The position numbers were made by a program, and so were the translations under genes. From Nitrospirota bacterium (GTDB lineage Bacteria; Nitrospirota; Nitrospiria; SBBL01; Manganitrophaceae): DNA of 5,493 nt. The DNA lies in NCBI GenBank assembly GCA_023248505.1, contig JAHFEM010000165.1, positions 1 to 5,493 of the forward strand, given 5' to 3'. Positions 1 to 5,493 of this stretch are shown here, in pieces (the first letter of the stretch is position 1; each line of letters starts with the position of its first letter). The notes beneath the pieces are model-generated. The model did no database searches. It had not been told where the DNA came from and saw only the letters and a program-made list of their open reading frames with translations.

Positions 1-123
1 CCGCCGTCGGTCGTCTTATAGACGTTCGACCCGCCCGCTGCGTACGCGATTCCATCATTCGTTTTATCCGCCGCGACCGCGTGGAAAGCGGTTCCCGATA
101 CGCCTCCGACAAAGATCCAGTCT
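1..123 (-). repeat. Propeller-start repeat, copy 2 (window edge)
   Basis: This stretch encodes residues about 1257-1296 of the long frame, the beginning of a second Asp-box propeller. It matches bases 2221-2343 without gaps at a 2,220-base offset. The window ends inside the first Asp-box (TTDGG), so the extent of the second propeller and the true end of the repeat cannot be seen. Confidence 0.85.
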
Positions 124-3100
124 CCAAACGAAGCCGCCGCGAAGACGGCGGTGGTCAATGCGGCGGTCGCCGATTGGGTCGCGGCCGATTGGGAGGCCAC
201 CTTGACCGTGGCCGTATCGGAGTCCCCTTCGGAGGCCGTGGCGGGTATCGCTACTGTGACGGTAAGGTCGGCGGTCCCGGAGGCTGCGACCGGACCGATC
301 GAGGCGGGAGGGGTGGTGGTCCAATTGTTCCCGGTGACGGTGACGTTATAGCTGGCGGCGCTGTTTCCCGCGTTCGTCACCGTGAGCGTGAAAGAAACCG
401 TCGCTCCCGGATCGTCGAACCGGGTGTCGGAGGTCGGCGCGAGGCCCACGGTGATCGTCGGCTTGTCGGCCGCATCCCCCGGAAAGGTGGGTGTTTGAAT
501 TTCCGTTAAATTCGAAAACCCGTCTCCGTCGGAATCTTTGGGTTCGATTGCTGTGAAGGAGGCGGCGTTGCGTCCCTGCGCCAGATAATCGGCCCCATAG
601 GAGGTAAGAGGGCGGACCGCTGTGATCGACGTCGCGCTGTTGGCGTTGACGTGACATAGCTTGCAGTGGTTGAGCTTTGTGCTTCCGGTCCCGTATTGGG
701 TGTTAAAATCGGCAAGATTTGTAGGGCTCGCTTCGGCAAAGTGGGCGGCGGCCAATGCAAGCGCCATAAGAGTCAAAGTCCATAACTTCCACCCGACCAG
801 TTTATTCTTGATTACACATCTCCAGCTCAGAAGCATCAAAATAATCCCGAGCAACCCAACCAATGTCGGATCAAATTCGCTGTCGACCTTCATCGCGCAG
901 CCGCCGCCCCCTCCTCCGCTCGAAGAAGTGTTATTTCCAGACGCTCCGTCTATACCATCCGATCCAGCGTCTCCCGTATCGACGGGCGGTGCTCCGGCTC
1001 CACCATCGCCCCCGCCACTTCCTCCTGATGAAGAGGTGTTGACGGTGGCGGTCATCGAAACGGAGTTGTTGGCGCTGTTCGGATCGGTGCTGCCGGTCGA
1101 TGCCTGGGCATTCTGACTCAAATTGCCGGCGACGATGGGCGTCACGACGATCGTCACGCCGGCGTGGGCGCCGTTATCGATCGTGCCTAAATTACAGGTG
1201 ATGGTCTCGGTTCCCTGGCAGGTTCCCTGCGTCGCCGCGGAAGAAACGAAGGTTGTCCCGGCCGAGAGGGTCGTTGTGACGACCACGCTGGTGGCCGCGT
1301 CGGGTCCTTGGTTGGCGACCGTGAGCTGATAGACGAGGTTCTCTCCGGTGGAGACCGGGTTCGGCGTTGCGGTATGGGTCAGGGCGAGATCCGAGATGGC
1401 CGCTCCCGGCGGCTCCGCCGAGAGATCGAGCAGAAAGAGCCCGGAATCGGTCGCGGCGATCAGATGGCGAGAAGGAGTAAGGGTCAGGCCATAGATCGTC
1501 CGGGAAGCGGTCAGCGAGGGATTGTTTCCAGCCACCCAGTGCTCCCCCCCGTCGGTCGTATAGTAATACCCCGCGTCCGTTCCGGCGTGGATGTATTTCG
1601 GATTGGCGGGATCGATCAGAAGGGCGCGGATGGCCGGAAGTGTTCCGGGCAGGCCGGTATTCTTTTGAATCCACGAGGCGCCGCCGGTCACGCTTTTGTA
1701 GACACCTTGCGTGAGTGTCCCGGCGTAAAGGGTGGACGAGGTTGTCGGATCGATTGCGAGGGAGTAGACGAAAACGCTGACCCCTGAGATGCGAAGGTCG
1801 GTCCAGGTCGCCCCGCCGTTATTGCTTTTCGCAAAGTTCGGAATGCCGGACCCTCCCGCATAGACCACCCCGGAGGAATCGACCGCGAGGGCATAGGCAC
1901 GAAGATCGACTTCGGGAAGATGATTCCAATTATCTCCATTGTCCGTTGATCCGATCAGAAGCGAATCGGTCGTCGAATCGTAAGAAGGGAGTTGGAAATC
2001 GCCCGCGTAGAGGATTTTCGCATCGACCGGGTCCATTGCAAGGGACTTGTACTGTTCGCCCACATCGATGCCATCTGCGATAACCGACCACGAGGTCCCC
2101 CCATTCAGACTTCGCAGTAAGTCGCCAGCTTTCGTCGCGGCGTAAACCTTTAATCCGTCCACGGCGAGGGCCCTCACACCCTTTCCACCGATCCCACCCT
2201 CCAGGGGGTCCCAGGCGGCTCCTCCGTCGGTTGTTTTATAAACAGTAACTCCTCCCGCCGCATAGGCGATTCCATCATTTGTTTTGTCTGCCGCCACCGC
2301 GTAGAAGTCTGTCCCGGAGAGATTTCCTACGGGGGTCCAATCTAAATTTCCAATCAATGTGGTTACGATCTCCCGCGACCCGGGGCCTTCGGTCCCCCCG
2401 TCCACCGCGGTGATCACAAAGTGGTAGGTGTGGTTCGGCGTCAAGCCGGTCACGGTGTAGGGACGGGTGACGCCGCTTCGCTTCCTCCCCCCCCTTACGC
2501 TCGCGAAATTATCTTTTGTCAGGCCCGATTGTTCGGAGATGTAAAGGTTATACGAATCGGCGCCGACGATCTGGTCCCAGGCCAGCGTCACCTGATTCGC
2601 GCCCGGTGTTGCGACAACGAGAAATGGGGGGAGAGGCTGCTGCGTGTCGGAGGGGGCCGTTCCGGTGAAACCGAAAACATCGTCCTGGGTTCCGTTGCTC
2701 CCGACCCAGTAGGCAATGCCGTCGGCCAGCCAGGGAAGACAGCAGGAGGTTGTTCCCAGCTGGGTCACCAGCGACGCGGCGGGCGTAATATCGACGGTTG
2801 CGATTCCGCTTCCATCGTCATAGCGAAGCGCGCCGTTCAGGTCTTTCCAAAAAAGCTGTCCACGATCGAGCTGAAAGGGATGATCGGTCGTCGGCCCCAG
2901 GTTGGCCGGTCGGTTCGTCGCGTCGGTCAGTTGAAGCCCGCCGTCGAAAACGATGTTCACCTGGGTCCCGTCGGCGTTGCCGTGCAGCCAGGCGATATGC
3001 CGTCCGTCGGTTCGCGGAGAAAAGTTCCCGCCCGACGTATCCGAGGTCAGTTGAACGGGCGCGGGGCTGGCCGCCGCGTTGTCATAGAGAAAGATCTGGC

Positions 3101-3890
3101 TGATCCCGTTCACCACCTTTTCATAGACCAGCCGGCCATGGCTGAGTTGAAAGCCGCGAAGGTTGGAGTTCAGTGTATCGATATCTCCGGTGTCAATGGG
3201 GGTGAGACTGGACCCGTTATAGAACTGAAGCTGGAGGGTTCCGGAGCCGTCGTCGAAGACCCACGCCGCTTGGCAATCGCTGGTCGAAATTCGCGGCGCG
3301 CCGTCGGTCGCGATCGTGGGTCCCGTCGTGAGCGGGATTGCGCCGGTGAGGAGGGTTGCGGCGCCGGTGGCGGGGTTGACCTGAAAGACATTTTTTACCA
3401 GTGTGGTATTGCCGGAAGCGGCTTGAAGAACCATGAAGACGCAACCGTCGGCGATGGCCGCCCCCTCCGGGTTCATCGCATTGGCCGCGTTGAATGGATT
3501 GGTCGCGATCACTTTCACCGGGGCTCCGCCGTCGGTCGATATCCAGCCGTCATCTTGCCCTCTGCGCCACGCGCCGATCACCTGTCCGGCAAAGGCGCCG
3601 CTTCCTAAAGTAAAGACCACATTATCGATGATACCGGGAGCCGCCGCGGGGTCTTTGGCTTGTACTTGAATGGGGTTGTTGGTTCCGTCATAAAACCAGA
3701 CTGCGTCATGCTGGTCGTACCAGAGCCCTTTCCCCTGACTCGTGGCGCTGTTCCGAATGCTCCATGCCTCGTTATCGGTGTTGTTGGTGATCTGGGTGGC
3801 CGCTTCGGCTTTTCCAGTCAATGGGACTGAGGATAGAATGAAGAGAAGGAGTGCCGGCTGAAAAGCATGGCGAAACTTTTTGTAAAACAT
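1..3890 (-). CDS. Large multidomain exported surface protein (two propeller modules, internal sorting tail, CxxCH heme module), 3' end beyond window
   Basis: The frame is open for 1,296 codons with no stop in the window. The start is the ATG at 3890-3888, the only in-frame ATG after an upstream stop, with GGGAGG six bases before it. Visible in order: signal peptide 1-30 (KK...R, hydrophobic core, AEA cleavage site); TolB/WD40-like propeller about 33-415 with Cys150, 206, 383 and 384; fibronectin type III about 420-511 (Trp438, YTVTGLTP motif); Asp-box propeller about 512-830 with box tryptophans 560, 601, 655, 696, 740 and 785; DUF11 about 832-951 with its usual Cys pair (GTCQ...ITCN); Gly/Ser/Asp linker 952-997; Cys998 plus FDPTL and a hydrophobic helix ending in Arg1024; a second signal-like helix 1036-1051 ending AEA/S; CKLCH heme site 1076-1080; EF-hand-like loop 1119-1130; CARDB/NEW3-like Ig domain about 1146-1245; start of a second Asp-box propeller from about 1255. 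Domain names are family recognition by eye. Extracytoplasmic location is well supported; the function is unknown. The second half may be a separate gene fused in frame. Confidence 0.9.
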   Translation of the reverse strand, partial: MFYKKFRHAFQPALLLFILSSVPLTGKAEAATQITNNTDNEAWSIRNSATSQGKGLWYDQHDAVWFYDGTNNPIQVQAKDPAAAPGIIDNVVFTLGSGAFAGQVIGAWRRGQDDGWISTDGGAPVKVIATNPFNAANAMNPEGAAIADGCVFMVLQAASGNTTLVKNVFQVNPATGAATLLTGAIPLTTGPTIATDGAPRISTSDCQAAWVFDDGSGTLQLQFYNGSSLTPIDTGDIDTLNSNLRGFQLSHGRLVYEKVVNGISQIFLYDNAAASPAPVQLTSDTSGGNFSPRTDGRHIAWLHGNADGTQVNIVFDGGLQLTDATNRPANLGPTTDHPFQLDRGQLFWKDLNGALRYDDGSGIATVDITPAASLVTQLGTTSCCLPWLADGIAYWVGSNGTQDDVFGFTGTAPSDTQQPLPPFLVVATPGANQVTLAWDQIVGADSYNLYISEQSGLTKDNFASVRGGRKRSGVTRPYTVTGLTPNHTYHFVITAVDGGTEGPGSREIVTTLIGNLDWTPVGNLSGTDFYAVAADKTNDGIAYAAGGVTVYKTTDGGAAWDPLEGGIGGKGVRALAVDGLKVYAATKAGDLLRSLNGGTSWSVIADGIDVGEQYKSLAMDPVDAKILYAGDFQLPSYDSTTDSLLIGSTDNGDNWNHLPEVDLRAYALAVDSSGVVYAGGSGIPNFAKSNNGGATWTDLRISGVSVFVYSLAIDPTTSSTLYAGTLTQGVYKSVTGGASWIQKNTGLPGTLPAIRALLIDPANPKYIHAGTDAGYYYTTDGGEHWVAGNNPSLTASRTIYGLTLTPSRHLIAATDSGLFLLDLSAEPPGAAISDLALTHTATPNPVSTGENLVYQLTVANQGPDAATSVVVTTTLSAGTTFVSSAATQGTCQGTETITCNLGTIDNGAHAGVTIVVTPIVAGNLSQNAQASTGSTDPNSANNSVSMTATVNTSSSGGSGGGDGGAGAPPVDTGDAGSDGIDGASGNNTSSSGGGGGGCAMKVDSEFDPTLVGLLGIILMLLSWRCVIKNKLVGWKLWTLTLMALALAAAHFAEASPTNLADFNTQYGTGSTKLNHCKLCHVNANSATSITAVRPLTSYGADYLAQGRNAASFTAIEPKDSDGDGFSNLTEIQTPTFPGDAADKPTITVGLAPTSDTRFDDPGATVSFTLTVTNAGNSAASYNVTVTGNNWTTTPPASIGPVAASGTADLTVTVAIPATASEGDSDTATVKVASQSAATQSATAALTTAVFAAASFGDWIFVGGVSGTAFHAVAADKTNDGIAYAAGGSNVYKTTDG
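623..728 (-). other. Segment encoding a putative mature N-terminus with a c-type heme site (CKLCH)
   Basis: Residues 1055-1090 of the long frame start just after the predicted AEA/S cleavage site. They contain one CxxCH motif, with Cys1076, Cys1079 and the proximal ligand His1080. About 40 residues later comes an EF-hand or thrombospondin-3-like loop, DxDxDG with Glu at position 12 (Asp1119, 1121, 1123; Glu1130). The CxxCH-then-calcium-loop arrangement is typical of exported monoheme modules in environmental bacteria. Only one CxxCH is present in the window, and no obvious distal ligand can be assigned by eye. Heme attachment would need the periplasmic cytochrome c maturation machinery. Confidence 0.6.
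781..899 (-). other. JDVT-CTERM-like sorting tail running directly into a second signal-peptide-like segment
   Basis: This part of the long frame encodes residues 998-1037. After a run of six glycines comes Cys998, then FDPTL (1006-1010), a hydrophobic stretch of 1010-1023 and Arg1024. This is the layout of the JDVT-CTERM tripartite signal (Cys after a Gly run, DPTL, helix, basic end), which known systems pair with a CPBP-type intramembrane protease. In such proteins translation ends here. Instead, residues 1025-1054 continue with Lys1028, Lys1030 and Lys1035, then a Leu/Ala-rich helix and AEA before Ser1055, a normal signal-peptidase I pattern. Seen: both motifs and the open frame. Inferred: the tail class and any processing. 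Confidence 0.6.
2221..2343 (-). repeat. Propeller-start repeat, copy 1 of a pair (second copy at 1-123)
   Basis: This stretch encodes the first blade of the first Asp-box propeller (residues about 517-557). It aligns without gaps to bases 1-123 at an offset of exactly 2,220 bases. By hand count the first 100 aligned bases are about three-quarters identical, with many differences in third codon positions. The encoded 17-residue block AVAADKTNDGIAYAAGG is identical in both copies, and both go on to VYKTTDGG. The copies are diverged paralogous modules, not a recent duplication. Confidence 0.85.
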
Positions 3891-3896
3891 AACGTG

Positions 3897-3972
3897 CCTC
3901 CCGAGCGAGGGTATTGGATATAAAAACGCCCAGGCGATTCCTTTCGCCCAATCTTGAATGCGCTTCCTGCGC
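3897..3972 (-). promoter_or_regulatory. Structured 5' leader with three small hairpins, the last one holding the Shine-Dalgarno sequence
   Basis: On the minus strand, in transcript order, there are three short inverted repeats. At 3972-3960: GCGC-AGGAA-GCGC. At 3948-3933: GGCGA-AAGGAA-TCGCC. At 3910-3897: CCTC-GCTCGG-GAGG, whose 3' arm is part of the GGGAGG ribosome binding site, six bases before the ATG. The first two carry GGA in a five- or six-base loop, and the third has GGA at the loop/arm junction. GGA in hairpin loops near a ribosome binding site is the hallmark of CsrA/RsmA targets. The hairpins are seen in the sequence; CsrA control is inference, and each stem is only four or five pairs. 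Confidence 0.4.
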
Positions 3973-4007
3973 GGATGGATAGCGTAACGAGGTATTAAGG
4001 GAGGTTC

Positions 4008-4036
4008 ATTTTAGAGGAACTAAAAAAAGATATCAA
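4008..4036 (-). promoter_or_regulatory. Sigma70-type promoter for the long surface-protein gene
   Basis: On the minus strand, TTGATA (4036-4031) and TAAAAT (4013-4008) each match the consensus -35 and -10 boxes at five of six positions and are separated by exactly 17 bases. Transcription would start near 4001, giving a leader of about 110 nt before the ATG at 3890. The -35 box lies in the AT-rich palindrome that also looks like the pyrE terminator. The long gene can therefore be transcribed independently of pyrE. Confidence 0.6.
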
Positions 4037-4047
4037 TATCTATCTTC
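4022..4047 (-). terminator. Possible weak intrinsic terminator after pyrE
   Basis: About twenty bases after the pyrE stop, the minus strand reads AGATA-TTGA-TATCT followed by a run of seven more T (eight in all). An alternative pairing is AAGATA with TATCTT. The U-tract is good, but the stem is AT-rich and short, so termination is probably incomplete and some read-through into the long gene is likely. The same bases supply the -35 box of the next promoter. Confidence 0.4.
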
Positions 4048-4065
4048 GGGATTGTTGCCGGAGGG

Positions 4066-4647
4066 TTATTTCTTCTGGAAGCGAACCATGCGCATGAAGT
4101 CGTCGATGGTGTAGAGCGATTCGAAGCCGATTCCTTCAGAGGTGATTCGTTCCGCTCCGCCTTCTTTTCGATCGATCAGCGCGATGACTTTCAAAATCGA
4201 GTAGCCTTCTTTGCGGAGCGCCTCGATGGTCCGGACGGTCGAGCCTCCGGTGGTGACGACATCTTCCACGACCACCACTTTGGCGCTCGGCAGGAGGGCT
4301 CCCTCTACCTGCTGTTCGCTTCCATGCCCCTTCGGCTCTTTTCGAACGATGAAGGCGGGGATCGGCTTGTTTTTAAGGAAGCTGATGAGGGAGACGGCGG
4401 TGGCGATCGGATCGGCTCCAAGGGTCATCCCCCCGACCCCTTCCACGGGAAGACTTTTAATCCGATCGAAAATCTGCTCGCCGATCAGGAAGGCCCCTTC
4501 TGGATCGAGAGAGACTTTTTTACAGTCGATATAGAAAGAGCTCATCTTTCCGGAGGTGAGCTTGAAGGTGGGGACCTCACTGTAGCGGAAAGCCCGTTGG
4601 TAGAGGAGTTCGAGAAGCTTGTCGCGATCCGAGCGGGAGAGAAACAT
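4066..4647 (-). CDS. pyrE: Orotate phosphoribosyltransferase
   Basis: This is a complete 193-residue protein of typical bacterial PyrE length. It makes orotidine 5'-phosphate from orotate and PRPP, the fifth step of de novo UMP synthesis, in the cytoplasm. Visible motifs: the N-terminal substrate region FKLTSGKMSSFYID (28-41), the GGMTLGADPIA segment (72-82), the flexible catalytic loop RKEPKGHG (102-109) with Lys103, Lys106 and His108, and the PRPP-binding motif VVVVEDVVTTGGST (124-137) with the acidic pair Glu128-Asp129. The ATG at 4647-4645 is preceded by GGAATAAGG, so the ribosome-binding signal is modest: GGAA sits six bases before the ATG and AAGG only one. The gene ends in TAA. It is divergent from valS and has no pyrimidine gene beside it in this window. 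The nearest upstream ATG opens only a two-codon frame (ATG GAA TAA), so this start is the sensible one. Confidence 0.96.
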   Translation of the reverse strand: MFLSRSDRDKLLELLYQRAFRYSEVPTFKLTSGKMSSFYIDCKKVSLDPEGAFLIGEQIFDRIKSLPVEGVGGMTLGADPIATAVSLISFLKNKPIPAFIVRKEPKGHGSEQQVEGALLPSAKVVVVEDVVTTGGSTVRTIEALRKEGYSILKVIALIDRKEGGAERITSEGIGFESLYTIDDFMRMVRFQKK

Positions 4648-4654
4648 ACCTTAT

Positions 4655-4683
4655 TCCATACCCGATTTCCGTCTGGTAGTCAA
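4655..4683 (-). promoter_or_regulatory. Tentative pyrE promoter very close to the start codon
   Basis: The minus strand carries TTGACT (a five-of-six -35 match) with a 17-base spacer to TATGGA (a three-of-six -10 match). If used, transcription would begin at or within a few bases of the pyrE ATG, giving an almost leaderless message. The -10 is poor, and I see no better pair elsewhere in the 177-bp divergent region, so this is a weak call. Confidence 0.25.
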
Positions 4684-4748
4684 GCACTTCCAGTGTGACG
4701 GAGGGGCGAGTCTATGGCTTCCCTGTGTTTGCTCCGGTCCACCCCTCC

Positions 4749-4762
4749 ACCGGCAAACCGGT
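4749..4762. repeat. Perfect 5-bp inverted repeat with 4-base spacer in the pyrE/valS divergent region
   Basis: ACCGG-CAAA-CCGGT ends on the first base of the proposed valS -35 box. It could be a small repressor or activator site, or a chance palindrome in GC-rich DNA. Only one copy is seen. Confidence 0.3.
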
Positions 4763-4791
4763 TTACAACCTCCGGCGGCCCGTGTTAAGAT
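4762..4791 (+). promoter_or_regulatory. Probable valS promoter
   Basis: TTTACA (4762-4767; five of six to the -35 consensus) and TAAGAT (4786-4791; four of six to the -10 consensus) are separated by 18 bases. The predicted start is near 4798, leaving a short leader of about 27 nt that holds the AGGA ribosome binding site at 4815-4818. The inverted repeat ACCGG-CAAA-CCGGT at 4749-4762 abuts the -35 and could be an operator. No tRNA-sensing T-box fits in so short a leader. Confidence 0.45.
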
Positions 4792-4824
4792 AACCGACTC
4801 AAATCTTGTTCTTTAGGATCGACC

Positions 4825-5493
4825 ATGTCGCAAGAAGTTTTAGAAAAGGTTTACGACCCGAAGCGGGTCGAAGAGAAATGGGTCGCCTTCTGGGAAAAGG
4901 AGCGACTCTTCCATGCCGAGCCCGCGTCGGACGGTCCCTCTTTCTCGATGGTGATCCCCCCGCCGAACGTGACCGGCTCCCTCCACGTGGGGCATGCGCT
5001 CAATAATACGCTTCAGGATATCCTGGCCCGCTGGAAGCGGATGCGCGGTTTTAATGTTCTCTGGGTGCCGGGAACCGACCATGCTGGCATCGCCACGCAA
5101 AACGTCGTCGAGCGACAACTTGCGAAGGAGGGACTCGACCGGCATCAGCTCGGGAGAGAGAAATTCATAGAGCGGATTTGGCAGTGGAAGGAGAGCTCCG
5201 GCGGGACGATCCTTCGGCAGCTCAAGCGTCTGGGCGCCTCCTGTGATTGGGAGCGGGAGCGGTTTACTCTTGACCCGGGGCTTTCACGCGCAGTGCGGGA
5301 GGTTTTCGTCCGTCTTTACCAGGAAGGGCTGATCTACCGGGCCGAGCGGCTGATCAACTGGTGCCCGCGCTGCCAGACGGCCCTCTCCGACATCGAGGTC
5401 GAGCATGAGGAGACCCGCGGCAAGCTCTACCGGATCGACTATCCCCTGGCCGATCGTCCCGATCAGAAAATCACGGTCGCCACGACCCGGCCG
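4825..5493 (+). CDS. valS: Valyl-tRNA synthetase, N-terminal 223 residues (cut by window edge)
   Basis: This class I aminoacyl-tRNA synthetase charges tRNA-Val in the cytoplasm. The frame is open from the ATG at 4825 to the window end; family members are usually about 880-950 residues, so roughly a quarter is present. Seen: the opening [10 protein letters not shown] (10-19), the ATP-binding signature [16 protein letters not shown] (45-60) with the HIGH-type box HVGH at 54-57, the active-site segment [10 protein letters not shown] (83-92), the NWCPRC motif (178-183) with a Cys pair followed by TALSDIEVE, and TTRP at 220-223, the entry to the CP1 editing domain. The combination of [10 protein letters not shown] and [10 protein letters not shown] marks ValRS rather than IleRS or LeuRS. 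The start is supported by AGGA six bases upstream. The KMSKS loop and anticodon-binding domain lie beyond the edge. Confidence 0.97.
   Translation, partial: MSQEVLEKVYDPKRVEEKWVAFWEKERLFHAEPASDGPSFSMVIPPPNVTGSLHVGHALNNTLQDILARWKRMRGFNVLWVPGTDHAGIATQNVVERQLAKEGLDRHQLGREKFIERIWQWKESSGGTILRQLKRLGASCDWERERFTLDPGLSRAVREVFVRLYQEGLIYRAERLINWCPRCQTALSDIEVEHEETRGKLYRIDYPLADRPDQKITVATTRP

Noticed and set aside
661..1116. Plus-strand proline-rich frame of 151 codons
   Set aside because: Its proline run is just the reverse of the Gly-rich linker coding of the minus-strand gene, and it has no start signal or domain.
1192..1674. Minus-strand frame of 160 codons, Arg/Gly/His-rich
   Set aside because: It is in another phase of the same strand, over the Asp-box and DUF11 coding region. 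The composition is that of an off-frame reading.
1500..2300. Recurrent 'gtcggt(c/t)gt' motifs as a DNA repeat or CRISPR-like array
   Set aside because: They are the coding sequence of successive Asp-box motifs (TTDGG...W) with irregular spacing, so they are protein repeats and not a DNA array.
2421..3608. Plus-strand open frame of 395 codons
   Set aside because: It lies entirely opposite the long minus-strand frame, whose product has recognisable domains. The plus-strand protein is Gly/Arg-rich with no motif and no convincing ribosome binding site; it is a GC-rich shadow.
3930..4001. Cyclic-di-GMP (GEMM) riboswitch in the leader of the long gene
   Set aside because: I compared the leader with the remembered conserved core. 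The paired elements and the conserved purine stretches are not present, and the hairpins are too short.
4324..4698. Plus-strand frame antisense to pyrE
   Set aside because: pyrE is unmistakable in this region, and the antisense product shows no family features.
4798..4824. T-box leader controlling valS
   Set aside because: The leader from the likely promoter is only about 27 nt, with no T-box sequence or specifier hairpin.

Overview
The window holds two housekeeping genes of a GC-rich bacterium, with a very long extracytoplasmic protein gene beside them. Three protein-coding regions are supported. (1) Bases 1-3890, minus strand: one uninterrupted reading frame of 1,296 complete codons that runs off the left edge. 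I checked it triplet by triplet and found no in-frame stop. (2) Bases 4066-4647, minus strand: a complete pyrE (orotate phosphoribosyltransferase). (3) Bases 4825-5493, plus strand: the first 223 codons of valS (valyl-tRNA synthetase), cut by the right edge. pyrE and valS are divergent across 177 bp. The long gene follows pyrE in the same direction after about 175 bp and has its own promoter.

The long protein reads, from its N-terminus: signal peptide; TolB/WD40-like beta-propeller; fibronectin type III domain; a propeller with six Asp-box (BNR) motifs; a DUF11 repeat; a Gly/Ser/Asp linker; a Cys plus 'FDPTL' transmembrane tail resembling the JDVT-CTERM protein-sorting signal. The frame does not stop there. 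It continues into a second signal-peptide-like segment ending AEA/S, a single-heme CxxCH module with an EF-hand-like calcium loop, a CARDB/NEW3-like Ig domain, and the start of a second Asp-box propeller that is a diverged copy of the first, 2,220 bp away. A C-terminal anchor followed at once by an export signal, in one frame, is the most striking thing here. It may be a fusion of two tandem paralogous surface-protein genes, a polyprotein separated by two proteases, or a sequence error that removed a stop.

The 5' leader of the long gene is about 110 nt from a good sigma70-type promoter. It can form three small hairpins in a row: two have GGA in the loop and the third contains the Shine-Dalgarno sequence. 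This suggests post-transcriptional control, possibly of the CsrA type.

The organism is probably a Gram-negative (diderm) environmental bacterium. The support is high GC, a c-type heme motif, DUF11/FN3/BNR surface architecture and a JDVT-CTERM-like tail. Nitrospirota or a deltaproteobacterial-type lineage would fit, but that is a guess. The long protein has no functional link to pyrE or valS that I can see; the shared locus looks like simple adjacency.
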